Of a stretch of 64,000 bases of DNA, positions 12,817 through 21,979 are shown one piece after another (positions within the stretch are counted from its first letter, which is position 1; the number at the start of each line of letters is the position of its first letter). The stretch covers positions 1 to 64,000 of the forward strand of contig NZ_JACHEN010000015.1 of the NCBI RefSeq assembly GCF_014205875.1. Direction: 5' to 3'. The notes under the pieces were generated by a model. That model was not told the DNA's origin. It saw only the letters and a program-made list of their open reading frames with translations, and made no database searches. This DNA is from Anaerosolibacter carboniphilus. Lineage in GTDB: Bacteria; Bacillota; Clostridia; Peptostreptococcales; Thermotaleaceae. A program made the translations under genes and the position numbers.

Positions 12817-14352
12817 ATGCTATCAAAAATATTTAGCTGTACACTGAATGGACTTGATGGAAGTACCATAGAGGTTGAGGTAGACATATCAAATGGTCTT
12901 CCAGCACTAAATATTGTGGGCCTACCTGACACCGCTGTAAAAGAATCGAAGGAAAGAATTCGAGCAGCCATCAAGAATTCAGGTTTTGAATTTCCCATGA
13001 AAAGGATAACGATTAACCTAGCACCAGCCAACACGAAAAAAGAAGGGACTCATTTAGATTTACCGATGGCTTTAGGCGTGTTAGATGCTGCAGGGATTAT
13101 TAAAAATGATAAAATGAAGGAATATGCATTCATTGGTGAGTTATCTCTTAATGGAAAGATCAATAGAGTCACAGGTGTGTTGCCATTGGTCATTGCGTTG
13201 AGAAATAATGGATTCAATAAGATTATACTACCAGAGGAAAATGCAGAGGAAGGAGCAATCATAAAGGATATTGAAATATATTCTTTTTCAAACTTATATG
13301 AAATTGTCCAATTCTTTAATGAGGAAATAACTGCTGTTCCAGCACAGAGAAAACCAGTCGTAGAAAGGCAGGATGCATCGGAGGGAATAGATGATTTTAG
13401 TGATGTTGTAGGACAGGAGGGCATAAAGCGGGCTTTTCAGATTGCAGCAGCTGGTGGACATAACATATTGATGATAGGTCCACCGGGATCAGGGAAAACA
13501 ATGCTTGCAAGAAGATTTCCAAGTATTCTTCCAGATATGACCTATGAGGAAGCTATTGAAGTTACAAAAATACATAGTATTGCTGGGCTGCTAACAAACT
13601 ATTCTTCTCTGATAACAAAAAGACCTTTCAGATCCCCCCATCATACTATTTCTAGCATTGCCTTGATTGGCGGAGGAAGAATGCCTAAGCCCGGGGAAGT
13701 TTCCCTTGCTCATTATGGAGTCCTTTTTTTAGATGAACTTCCTGAATTTCAAAGGAATGTATTGGAAGTGCTGCGGCAGCCTATTGAGGATGAAATTGTA
13801 ACTATATCTAGGGTAAATGGAACACTTACGTATCCCTCTAAATTCATTCTAGTAGCCAGCATGAATCCTTGCCCTTGCGGCTATTACGGCGATAGCGTCC
13901 ATCCGTGTAGCTGCACGCCACCTCAAATTAAAAAATATTTATCTAAAATTTCTGGTCCTCTTTTAGATCGTATTGACATGCATATAGAGGTATTTCCAGT
14001 GAAATACAGTGAATTGCAGATTCAACAGGGAACGAGGAGCAGCTTAGAACTGAAACAAAGCGTAAATGAAGCCCGTAAAATTCAGCTTGAGCGATATGAA
14101 AAAGATGGTATACTTTTTAATTCCCAGCTGAAGCCCAAGCTAATAAAGAAGTATTGTAAAATGGGAAGCGCTGAGAAGGAGCTTTTAGAGACAGCATTTA
14201 ATAAGCTTGGACTTAGTGCAAGGGCCTACAATAGAATCGTTAAATTAAGTAGGACAATTGCAGATTTAAGTGGTAGTGAGAAAATCCAAGTGACACATAT
14301 AGCTGAGGCCATTCAATATAGAAATCTAGACAGAAAATATTGGAATCCATGA
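12817..14352 (+). CDS. YifB/ComM family Mg-chelatase-like AAA+ ATPase
   Basis: 511 aa. The N-terminal ChlI-like domain (residues 1-180; LNIVGLPDTAVKESKERIRA, PANTKKEGTHLDLPMALG) is followed by an AAA+ core with Walker A GPPGSGKT near residue 221, Walker B LFLDELPEF, and a Cys-rich loop (NPCPCGYYGD...CSC). A C-terminal helical lid follows. This is the full YifB architecture. The family includes ComM, a helicase helping branch migration during natural transformation in Gram-negative bacteria. ATG 12817 is chosen because GAGGTGG lies eight bases before it; GTG 12805 lies in that site. It is followed after 18 bases by dprA, so the pair is probably co-transcribed. Confidence 0.9.
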   Translation: MLSKIFSCTLNGLDGSTIEVEVDISNGLPALNIVGLPDTAVKESKERIRAAIKNSGFEFPMKRITINLAPANTKKEGTHLDLPMALGVLDAAGIIKNDKMKEYAFIGELSLNGKINRVTGVLPLVIALRNNGFNKIILPEENAEEGAIIKDIEIYSFSNLYEIVQFFNEEITAVPAQRKPVVERQDASEGIDDFSDVVGQEGIKRAFQIAAAGGHNILMIGPPGSGKTMLARRFPSILPDMTYEEAIEVTKIHSIAGLLTNYSSLITKRPFRSPHHTISSIALIGGGRMPKPGEVSLAHYGVLFLDELPEFQRNVLEVLRQPIEDEIVTISRVNGTLTYPSKFILVASMNPCPCGYYGDSVHPCSCTPPQIKKYLSKISGPLLDRIDMHIEVFPVKYSELQIQQGTRSSLELKQSVNEARKIQLERYEKDGILFNSQLKPKLIKKYCKMGSAEKELLETAFNKLGLSARAYNRIVKLSRTIADLSGSEKIQVTHIAEAIQYRNLDRKYWNP

Positions 14353-14370
14353 TGGTAAGGGTGATAAATA

Positions 14371-15450
14371 ATGGAGGAAAAATACTATCTTGCTTGGTTA
14401 AATTATGTAAATGGTGTAGGTTTAAAAACGATTGAAGCACTCATTCGCCGATTTGGGAGCGCACGAAATGTTTTTTTTGCATCTGCCAGCGAATTGTTGA
14501 GAAGTGATGGAATAAATGAAAACATAATTCATAACATATTACAAAATAGAGATGAAGAAAGAATTGAAGCGCAGAGAATAATTATAGAAAAACTAGGTAT
14601 AGATATATTATCAAGAAACGATATGGAATTTCCATGCAATCTCAGAAATATTTATGATCCACCATACTTGCTTTATAAAATTGGAAGTATCCATACAGAT
14701 GATGAAACTGCTGTAGCTATTGTTGGTGCTAGGAAGGCAACACCTTATGGGAAGTGGGCGGCATATAAATTGGCTGGAGATTTGGCGAAAAGAGGTATTA
14801 CAGTTGTAAGTGGCATGGCATATGGTATTGATACAGCTGCCCATAGGGGAGCCTTAGATAATGGTGGCAGAACCATTGCTGTATTAGGATGTGGTGTAGA
14901 TATTTGCTATCCAAAATCAAATTATTCACTCATGAAGGAAATACAAAAAAATGGTGCTGTAGTCTCTGAATATGCCATAGGCACTCCACCTTTACCCAAT
15001 CATTTTCCGCCACGTAATCGTATTATTAGTGGAATGGCAAAAGGTATTGTTGTTATTGAAGCAAACGAAAAGAGCGGGTCTTTGATTACTGCAGAATTTG
15101 CTTTGGAACAAGGGCGAGAGGTTTTTGCTGTACCTGGAAATATCAATAGTAGCCTAAGTAGGGGTACAAATCAGCTTATTAAAGATGGAGCCAAGATTGT
15201 AACTTGCGTAGAAGATATCCTTGAAGAATTAGGAATGGAGGAAGTGAAGGCTATAGATCAGCAAATGATAGAGCTAAGTACTCATGAAATGGAGATATAC
15301 CACACAGTTAAGGAATGCCAACCTGTCCATATGGAAATTTTATCCTTGAAAACGAAGCAAAGTATTGATAATATAAACAGTATTGTTACTATTTTGCAAT
15401 TAAAAGGTTTAGTAGAACTTTTACCGGGAAAAATATTGATAGCAAGATAA
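14371..15450 (+). CDS. dprA: DNA processing protein DprA
   Basis: 359 aa. Helix-hairpin-helix-like N-terminal part (LNYVNGVGLKTIEALIRRFG), then the Rossmann-fold DprA domain with VGARKATPYGKWAAYKLA and SGMAYGIDTAAHRGAL near residues 115-165, then GCGVDICYP and SGSLITAEFALEQGREVFAVPG. The last 60 residues form a DprA winged-helix-like domain. DprA binds incoming single-stranded DNA and loads RecA during transformation; in many non-competent Clostridia it is kept with unclear use. The gene lies between yifB and topA on the same strand, the conserved Firmicute order. Confidence 0.95.
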   Translation: MEEKYYLAWLNYVNGVGLKTIEALIRRFGSARNVFFASASELLRSDGINENIIHNILQNRDEERIEAQRIIIEKLGIDILSRNDMEFPCNLRNIYDPPYLLYKIGSIHTDDETAVAIVGARKATPYGKWAAYKLAGDLAKRGITVVSGMAYGIDTAAHRGALDNGGRTIAVLGCGVDICYPKSNYSLMKEIQKNGAVVSEYAIGTPPLPNHFPPRNRIISGMAKGIVVIEANEKSGSLITAEFALEQGREVFAVPGNINSSLSRGTNQLIKDGAKIVTCVEDILEELGMEEVKAIDQQMIELSTHEMEIYHTVKECQPVHMEILSLKTKQSIDNINSIVTILQLKGLVELLPGKILIAR

Positions 15451-15525
15451 ACAAGACGAAGTGTTTTGAAATAACAATAGGTTTTTGATATAATAACTAT
15501 TGTTTTATTATATGGAGGTGAAAAA

Positions 15526-17598
15526 GTGGCAAAATCCCTAGTAATCGTAGAGTCTCCTGCGAAAGCAAAAACAATAGGAAAATTCTTAGGCAAAAATTAT
15601 AAAATAACAGCCTCCGTTGGACATGTGAGAGATCTTCCTAAAAGTAAAATGGGTATTGATGTTGAACATGAATATGAGCCTAATTATATTACAATAAGAG
15701 GAAAAGGGCCCGTTATACAGGAATTGAAGAAAGAGGCTAAAAAAGCAAAGAAAATACTATTGGCAACCGACCCTGATAGAGAAGGGGAAGCGATATCATG
15801 GCATCTGGCACATATTTTATCCATTGAAGAGAATGACAAATGCAGAATTGAGTTCAATGAGATAACCGAAACAGCGATCAAGAACGCTGTGAAAAAGCCG
15901 AGAAAGATCAATAAGAGTCTTGTAGATGCGCAGCAAGCCAGAAGAGTACTAGACCGTCTAGTAGGCTATAGTATAAGCCCTCTCTTATGGAGAAAGGTAC
16001 GTAAAGGGCTGAGTGCTGGCCGAGTGCAATCTGTTGCGACAAAGCTCATATGTGATAGAGAAAAAGAAATCAGTGAATTTATACCACAAGAGTATTGGAG
16101 TATAGCTGCATATCTTAGAAAAAAGAATTCAAAAGAAGTAATAGAGGCCAAATTTTACGGATCGGATCAAGAGAAGATTGAGATTCATTCGAAAGATGAA
16201 GTAGAGGGAATTTTGGCAAGGCTGAATAAAAGCGAATATGTTGTTTCCGATGTTAAGAGAAGAGAGAAGAAAAGAAATCCTTATCCACCCTTTACTACCA
16301 GCAGTTTGCAACAAGAAGCGGCCAATCGATTGGGATTTACGACGAAAAAGACAATGATCGTAGCCCAGCAGCTTTATGAGGGGATTGAGTTGAAAGCTGA
16401 GGGATCCGTAGGGCTTGTTACCTACATAAGAACAGATTCTACCAGAATATCTGATGAGGCAAAAGAAAAAGGTCGTCAATATATCGTTAATACTTTTTCT
16501 GAAAAATATCTCCCAGAAGAAGAGAAACAATATAAAACCAAAAAGGAAGCACAAGATGCCCATGAAGCGATCAGGCCAACGGATATTGAGAGAACTCCTG
16601 ATCATATAAAAGAATCCCTTACGAACGATCAGTATAAGCTGTATAAGTTAATTTGGGAGCGATTTGTGGCGAGTCAAATGAAAAATGCTCTTTATGATAC
16701 ATATGCGGTGGATATAGCGAATAATGGATATATCTTCAAGGCTTCAGGGTCTAAATTAGTTTTTGATGGTTTTCTGAGGGTATATACCTATGCTACGGTT
16801 TCCGATACAGAAATTCCAGAAGTTGAGTTAAATGATAAGCTAGTACATGATAGCCTCGATCCTAAACAGCATTTTACACAACCACCACCTAGGTTTACAG
16901 AAGCTACTTTGGTAAAAGAATTGGAAGAGAAAGGTATTGGAAGACCTAGTACCTATGCACCAATTATTACAACCATCCTAAGTCGTGGATATGTTGAAAA
17001 GGAGAACAAAGCGTTAAAACCTACAGAACTTGGACTTATTGTTACTGAATTGCTGGAAGAGTATTTTAGCGATGTCGTTGATCAAGACTTCACAGCTGAA
17101 CTAGAAATAAAACTTGACGAAGTTGAAGCAGGAAGATTAGACTGGATTAGGGTAATTGACGATTTTTATAAGCCTTTCAGTGTTGTGCTTAAACACGCAG
17201 AGGAAGAAATTGAAAAAATTGAGTTGGTTGAGGAAGCCACCGATGAAATTTGTGAAGAATGTGGAAAGCACATGGTTGTGAAATATGGTAAATTTGGAAA
17301 ATTCCTCGCTTGTTCAGGATATCCTGAATGTGAACATACAAGACCTTTTGTGCATAAAATTGGTGTTCCTTGTCCTCACTGCCAAGGGGAAATTGTCGAA
17401 AGAAGATCAAAAAAAGGTCGATTGTTTTATGGGTGTATAAACTTTCCTAAATGTAATTTTGTTACATGGAGTAAACCGATCGATGAAAAGTGTCCAGAGT
17501 GTGGAACGCTTCTTGTTGAAAAGAAAACAAAAAAAGGAACTATAATTCAGTGTTCAAGCAAGGAGTGTAAATATAAGCGTCAAGGCGAAGAGGAATAG
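15526..17598 (+). CDS. topA: DNA topoisomerase I
   Basis: 690 aa, a type IA topoisomerase that relaxes negative supercoils. The Toprim domain at the N terminus has VESPAKAKTIGKFLG and DPDREGEAISWHL (about residues 83-95). The catalytic tyrosine is Y300 in GLVTYIRTDSTR. Three C-terminal four-Cys zinc ribbons begin near residue 577 (CEECGKH...CSGYPEC; CPHCQGE...CINFPKC; CPECGTL...CSSKEC). The GTG start follows GGAGGTG. The 75-base gap after dprA contains AT-rich sequence that could hold a promoter. Complete and unremarkable. Confidence 0.97.
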   Translation: MAKSLVIVESPAKAKTIGKFLGKNYKITASVGHVRDLPKSKMGIDVEHEYEPNYITIRGKGPVIQELKKEAKKAKKILLATDPDREGEAISWHLAHILSIEENDKCRIEFNEITETAIKNAVKKPRKINKSLVDAQQARRVLDRLVGYSISPLLWRKVRKGLSAGRVQSVATKLICDREKEISEFIPQEYWSIAAYLRKKNSKEVIEAKFYGSDQEKIEIHSKDEVEGILARLNKSEYVVSDVKRREKKRNPYPPFTTSSLQQEAANRLGFTTKKTMIVAQQLYEGIELKAEGSVGLVTYIRTDSTRISDEAKEKGRQYIVNTFSEKYLPEEEKQYKTKKEAQDAHEAIRPTDIERTPDHIKESLTNDQYKLYKLIWERFVASQMKNALYDTYAVDIANNGYIFKASGSKLVFDGFLRVYTYATVSDTEIPEVELNDKLVHDSLDPKQHFTQPPPRFTEATLVKELEEKGIGRPSTYAPIITTILSRGYVEKENKALKPTELGLIVTELLEEYFSDVVDQDFTAELEIKLDEVEAGRLDWIRVIDDFYKPFSVVLKHAEEEIEKIELVEEATDEICEECGKHMVVKYGKFGKFLACSGYPECEHTRPFVHKIGVPCPHCQGEIVERRSKKGRLFYGCINFPKCNFVTWSKPIDEKCPECGTLLVEKKTKKGTIIQCSSKECKYKRQGEEE

Positions 17599-18073
17599 TG
17601 TTTGTCAATCTATTATGAAAATTTTAACTTTTTTATCTTGCAAATTATGACAAAATGTGCTAACATTCTCTTAGTTTCTCGAAATATGTCTTTCATCTTA
17701 AAACAATATGTATATCATTATGTTTGTTATAAAGCGAAGGATCAGATGAATAATGCTTATGAGGAACCTTTCTAAATATAGTTAATTGGATTTAAAAAAG
17801 CTCTGATATTATATGTAAGACCTGCTAAAAGAATCTGAAGGAATAAAAATCCAGCCTACTGAAAAAGATATGAATATGATGAAAGACTGTGATATTTCGC
17901 TATTAATTCAAAACCATTCTTACAGTAGTTGATCTATTGATTGCTGATGTTTGTTTTGAATTGGCAAGCGTCATCACGGGATTAGATTTTGATAAAACTG
18001 TCAGAGCGAGTGTTAGGTGGAGGTTATTTCTCTATTCATGATTCGAATAGATCTATATCATGGTTAATAAAGC
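17599..18073. other. Intergenic gap where trmFO/xerC/hslVU often lie
   Basis: About 475 bases between topA and codY with no credible gene. A possible promoter, TTGCAA, 17 bases, TAACAT, lies near 17638-17666. Several very short frames are present but none has both a ribosome-binding site and length. In many Firmicutes this interval holds trmFO, xerC, hslV and hslU; here they are absent. Confidence 0.5.
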
Positions 18074-18087
18074 GAAGGAGGAGAAAA

Positions 18088-18867
18088 ATGGCTAGTACAT
18101 TATTAGAAAAAACAAGACGACTGAATAAAATCCTACAGCAAACAGGCAAGGCGCCAGTATCATTTTCCGAGATGTGTAAAACACTGAGTGAGATACTTGA
18201 TGCCAATGTTTATGTTGCAAGCAAGAAAGGAAAAGTACTTGGTGTAAGTCTTGCAGATGCTTCAGATTGTCCAATCATTACAGATCCTGAAACTGGAGAA
18301 GACAAATTTCCTGATGAATACAATGAAGAACTACTTAAGATTGTAGAGACGCAATATAATATTACGGGAGACTCATTGCTTGAGATTTTCAAGTATGATG
18401 TAGAAAGCTATAATAAGCTTGTTACGATTGTGCCTGTCAACGGGAGCGGTCAAAGATTAGGAACTGTAATATTAGCACGACATGAGAAAAGCTTTAATGA
18501 TGAAGATTTAGTATTGGCTGAGTATAGCGCTACAGTGGTAGGCATGGAAATTCTTCGTGCGAAAAGTGAGGAAATAGAGGAAGAAGCAAGAAGAAAGGCT
18601 GTTGTACAAATGGCGATTGGAACCCTCTCATACTCCGAGTTAGAAGCTGTAGAGCATATATTTGATGAGCTTGAAGGGAATGAGGGACTATTAGTAGCTA
18701 GTAAAATTGCTGATAGAGTGGGAATTACGAGATCTGTAATTGTAAATGCATTAAGAAAGTTTGAAAGTGCTGGAGTAATTGAATCCAGATCTTTAGGAAT
18801 GAAGGGTACACACATCAAGATTTTAAACGATAAGTTAACGGATGAATTGAAAAAGCTAAAAAGATAA
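18088..18867 (+). CDS. codY: GTP- and BCAA-sensing transcriptional repressor CodY
   Basis: 259 aa, the standard CodY length. An N-terminal GAF domain (residues 1-155) binds branched-chain amino acids, and a C-terminal winged helix binds DNA ([20 protein letters not shown] and [19 protein letters not shown], about residues 205-245). CodY represses nutrient-limitation genes, sporulation, motility or toxin genes in well-fed cells. ATG 18088 is preferred over earlier in-frame starts because AAGGAGG (18074-18080) lies just upstream and [17 protein letters not shown] is the family's N terminus. A strong terminator follows, separating it from the fla operon. Confidence 0.97.
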   Translation: MASTLLEKTRRLNKILQQTGKAPVSFSEMCKTLSEILDANVYVASKKGKVLGVSLADASDCPIITDPETGEDKFPDEYNEELLKIVETQYNITGDSLLEIFKYDVESYNKLVTIVPVNGSGQRLGTVILARHEKSFNDEDLVLAEYSATVVGMEILRAKSEEIEEEARRKAVVQMAIGTLSYSELEAVEHIFDELEGNEGLLVASKIADRVGITRSVIVNALRKFESAGVIESRSLGMKGTHIKILNDKLTDELKKLKR

Positions 18868-18890
18868 ATATGAATAATAATATCCTGCGA

Positions 18891-18922
18891 AAAGCAACCA
18901 AATCAATAGGTTGCTTTTTTTT
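18891..18922 (+). terminator. codY terminator
   Basis: AAAGCAACC / GGTTGCTTT perfect stem with a 9-base loop and a run of T, 23 bases after the codY stop. Confidence 0.9.
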
Positions 18923-18951
18923 ATAAAAATTCAATATTTTAAAATTACAGT

Positions 18952-19018
18952 TGTGTTAAATTGCCTCAAAATCTAATGAGGTAATATCTTTTTACACAGC
19001 AATATAGTATAATATAAA
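18952..19018 (+). promoter_or_regulatory. Imperfect palindrome and possible fla-operon promoter
   Basis: A two-part hairpin (TGTGTTAA / TTTACACA around ATTGCCTCA / TGAGGTAAT) covers 18952-18998. Its right end contains a possible -35 TTTACA (18991-18996), 16 bases before TATAAA (19013-19018). It may be an operator or RNA structure at the head of the fla operon. The rest of 19019-19196 is AT-rich, and no c-di-GMP riboswitch was seen. Confidence 0.35.
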
Positions 19019-19213
19019 ATAATTATGTAAACTTGCAAGGCCTTAGGCACTATTTGACGAAAAAACGCATAATTTTGCAGCTTTTTAGTGAGATTTGTTG
19101 TATTATTATATTGGGAAAAAGAAGGAAAATGAAAAATCTTGTTGAATTATAGTACATAAATAATGTCGAAATTTCGTATATTATAGATTTTATTATAGGA
19201 GGCGTTCACATTA

Positions 19214-19621
19214 ATGCTAAATAAATCCTTTGGAAATATAAAGACCCTTGAAAAGTCTTTAAATGCATCATGGTTAAGAAATGAGACGATATCTAACAAT
19301 ATTGCAAATGTCAACACGCCAGGCTATAAGCGCGAAAGTGTAGAGTTTGAGTCCATACTAAAGGATAGCCTTCTGAACATAGGGATTGAAGGGAAAATGA
19401 CTCATGAAAAGCATATGCCGATTGGCGCTGTTGATATTGATCATATTGAGCCCAGTATAAGCAAAGATTTTAATAGTAAGTACAGGCGGGATGGCAATAA
19501 CGTAAACATTGATGTTGAAATGGCCAGTCTAGCAAAAAACACTATTCGGTATAATATGATGACCCAAAGGGTTACTGGAAAACTCAACAAACTAAAGAGT
19601 ATCGTTAAGGATGGGAGGTAG
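19214..19621 (+). CDS. flgB: Flagellar basal-body rod protein FlgB
   Basis: 135 aa, the proximal rod subunit. It carries the rod-protein N-terminal motif (LRNETISNNIANVNTPGYKRESVEFE) and a C-terminal helix (NNVNIDVEMASLAKNTIRYNMM) that assemble in the axial coiled coil. AGGAGG lies 11 bases before ATG. It is the first gene of the long fla/che run and is followed after 6 bases by flgC. It is exported by the flagellar type III system and so has no Sec signal. Confidence 0.96.
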   Translation: MLNKSFGNIKTLEKSLNASWLRNETISNNIANVNTPGYKRESVEFESILKDSLLNIGIEGKMTHEKHMPIGAVDIDHIEPSISKDFNSKYRRDGNNVNIDVEMASLAKNTIRYNMMTQRVTGKLNKLKSIVKDGR

Positions 19622-19627
19622 TAGGTA

Positions 19628-20071
19628 ATGAGTATGTTTAAAGCAATTGATGTCAGTGCTACAGGTCTTACGGCTGAAAGATTGAGGATGGATATCATAT
19701 CCAAAAATATCGCCAACGCCAACACCACTCGTACAAGTAGTGGTACTCCCTATAGAAGACAAGTTCCTATTTTTAAAGAAGCATCAACGAATTTGACATT
19801 TCAGCAACACTTAGACGCAGCAAAAAACGGGATTGTTGGGGGAAATGGGGTTGAAGTTACAGCTGTAAAGGAAGATAAGTCACCATTCAAGAGAGTTTAT
19901 GATCCAGGTCATCCCGATGCGGACAAGGATGGTTATGTACAAATGCCCAATGTAGAGATTGTAGCTGAAATGATCAATATGATTTCATCCACAAGGGCCT
20001 ATGAGGCAAATGTCACCTGCATTAATTCTGCAAAGAGCATGGCCATGAAGGCACTAGAGATTGGTCGCTAA
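19628..20071 (+). CDS. flgC: Flagellar basal-body rod protein FlgC
   Basis: 147 aa rod protein with the family's N-terminal ATGLTAERLRMDIISKNIAN and C-terminal PNVEIVAEMINMISSTRAYEAN motifs. It is placed between flgB and fliE as in most Firmicutes. GGGAGG supports the ATG. Like FlgB it is exported through the flagellar apparatus and stacks in the proximal rod. Confidence 0.97.
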   Translation: MSMFKAIDVSATGLTAERLRMDIISKNIANANTTRTSSGTPYRRQVPIFKEASTNLTFQQHLDAAKNGIVGGNGVEVTAVKEDKSPFKRVYDPGHPDADKDGYVQMPNVEIVAEMINMISSTRAYEANVTCINSAKSMAMKALEIGR

Positions 20072-20089
20072 AGTCAAGGAGGGTTTTAA

Positions 20090-20374
20090 ATGAAAATAAA
20101 TAATGTTTTGAGTATAGGAAATAACGATCTTCAAGTAAAAGAGAATAAACCACAAATTGACTTTGGGGGGTTTTTAAAGGATGAGATCGGAAAGGTAAAT
20201 GAATTGGAACTCCAGTCTCAGCAAGCTGACGAAATGCTTGCAATTGGTGAAACGGAGAATATTCATGAAGTGATGATTGCTGCACAAAAGGCTGAAATTG
20301 CCCTACAGTTCACGATGGAAGTTAAGAACAAAATCATGGAAGCTTATAAAGAGATAATGAGGCTTCCGCTATAA
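20090..20374 (+). CDS. fliE: Flagellar hook-basal body protein FliE
   Basis: 94 aa, the usual size. FliE links the MS ring to the rod. The C-terminal half shows the family pattern (IHEVMIAAQKAEIALQFTME and IMEAYKEIMRLPL). AAGGAGGG precedes the ATG. It lies between flgC and fliF with short gaps. Confidence 0.95.
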   Translation: MKINNVLSIGNNDLQVKENKPQIDFGGFLKDEIGKVNELELQSQQADEMLAIGETENIHEVMIAAQKAEIALQFTMEVKNKIMEAYKEIMRLPL

Positions 20375-20408
20375 CAGAATTTGTATGATGATGAAATGAG
20401 GTGGATTA

Positions 20409-21968
20409 ATGGGGGACACAATACAGCAAATGAAGCAGCAATTAAATGAATTTTATCAATCTTTGAATAAATCCCAAAAAATTAAAATTGGTGTTAGCGG
20501 ATTACTAGTGATTACTGCAATCTCATTGATGGTCTTTTTTACATCAAGACCTGAATACACTCCTTTGTATAACAATCTGACGACCTCAGATGCCGGGGAG
20601 ATGACCAAGAAACTTGATGAACTGAAAATACCTTGGAAGAATGCAGATGGAAGTGAAAATGGTAAAACAACCCTTTTGGTACCGAAGGAATACTACGATA
20701 AGGCAAAAATGAGTTTGGCCATTGAAGGGTTTCCAAAAGAAGGTTTTTCATATGAAGATATGATGAGCACTAGCAGTTTAACGATGACAAATGACGAACG
20801 AACAAAGCGTTTTATTATAGCACAACAGAATTCTTTAGCACAAACAATCGAAGAAATCGATGGCGTGAAAAATGCAATTGTAAATTTATCCGTACCAGAT
20901 GATACAAAATTTTTAATTGATCCCCAGCAGTCTAAAGCGTCAGTATTTGTCAATTTGGACAAAGGTAAAGAACTTTCAAAAGAACAAATTGATGGGGTAG
21001 TTATGTTGGTATCAAATGCAGTAAAAGGATTGGCACCAGATAATATTTCAGTAGTTGATAATCTAGGTAGGTTGTTGAATAAAAAGGATAGCGAGAACTT
21101 CGATGCAACAACGCAGATGGGATTACAACAACAAGTGCAAAATGACTTGAAAAATAGTATCGAAGAGTTTTTATCTACAGTCTATGGTCCGGGAAATGTA
21201 GCTGTAATGGTGAATGTCAAGCTGGACTTTGATAGTGAAGTAACGGATATTAAAGAATTTTCACCACCTATTGAAGGGGAAACCAATGGTATTATTCGTA
21301 GCATGAATGAGTTGAAAGAGCAGGTTATAAATGGACAAGCTGGTGGGGCACCAGGAACTGATACGAACTCAGAAGATATTACTCAGTATGTTGAAGGCAG
21401 CAATGAAGCGTCTAAATATGATAAAGCCAATCAGACTATAAATTATGAAATAAATGAATTAAACAAGAAGATTGTTAAAGCTCAGGGACAAATCAAAGAC
21501 ATTACAGTAGCTGTTTTAGTAAACCAAGGAGCTTTAGTGAATCAGGAGTTGACAGAAGAAGATAAACAAGAGATTATCAATTTAGTCTCTGCTTCAGCCG
21601 GCTTAGATACAAAAGTGGTTGAAGTAATGGCGAGAGATTTTGATAATACCCTTAGCAAGCAGTTTGAAAACGCTAATGCGCAAAAAGGAAATACTGGACT
21701 ATTTGGCAATATCCCACTTTGGGCTATTGGAATATTATTGGCATTCCTCGTGGGTGGCGCTGGATATGCAGTATATCGCGTGAGACAAAGAAAGAATGAA
21801 GTAAATGACTTGTTGCAAAATCAACCATTGACAGTGGAAGAAGTAATCGACGAAATTGATTTAGAAGGCAGCGAAAAATCTGGATATAAGAAAGAAATTG
21901 AGAAATTTGTAGACAAGAAGCCTGACGCTGTAGCACAGCTGTTAAAAACATGGCTAAATGAAGAGTAG
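20409..21968 (+). CDS. fliF: Flagellar MS-ring protein FliF
   Basis: 519 aa. Two transmembrane segments bracket a large periplasmic-side region: about residues 24-44 (IGVSGLLVITAISLMVFFT) and 437-457 (IPLWAIGILLAFLVGGAGYA). Ring-building motifs (YTPLYNNLTTSDAGEM, GFSYEDMM, NERTKRF-like) lie between. The C-terminal tail (about 485-519; KSGYKKEIEKFVDKKPDAVA) is the FliG-binding segment. FliF rings house the export gate and carry the rotor. Complete. Confidence 0.97.
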   Translation: MGDTIQQMKQQLNEFYQSLNKSQKIKIGVSGLLVITAISLMVFFTSRPEYTPLYNNLTTSDAGEMTKKLDELKIPWKNADGSENGKTTLLVPKEYYDKAKMSLAIEGFPKEGFSYEDMMSTSSLTMTNDERTKRFIIAQQNSLAQTIEEIDGVKNAIVNLSVPDDTKFLIDPQQSKASVFVNLDKGKELSKEQIDGVVMLVSNAVKGLAPDNISVVDNLGRLLNKKDSENFDATTQMGLQQQVQNDLKNSIEEFLSTVYGPGNVAVMVNVKLDFDSEVTDIKEFSPPIEGETNGIIRSMNELKEQVINGQAGGAPGTDTNSEDITQYVEGSNEASKYDKANQTINYEINELNKKIVKAQGQIKDITVAVLVNQGALVNQELTEEDKQEIINLVSASAGLDTKVVEVMARDFDNTLSKQFENANAQKGNTGLFGNIPLWAIGILLAFLVGGAGYAVYRVRQRKNEVNDLLQNQPLTVEEVIDEIDLEGSEKSGYKKEIEKFVDKKPDAVAQLLKTWLNEE

Positions 21969-21979
21969 GAGTGTAATTT

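Noticed and set aside
17740-17776. Nine-codon ORF MNNAYEEPF after AAGCGAAGG
   Set aside because: Too short, with a weak site and no supporting context such as attenuator stems or repeated codons.
18925-19213. c-di-GMP riboswitch before flgB
   Set aside because: Clostridia sometimes have one here, but none of the GEMM-I conserved segments is readable in this interval.
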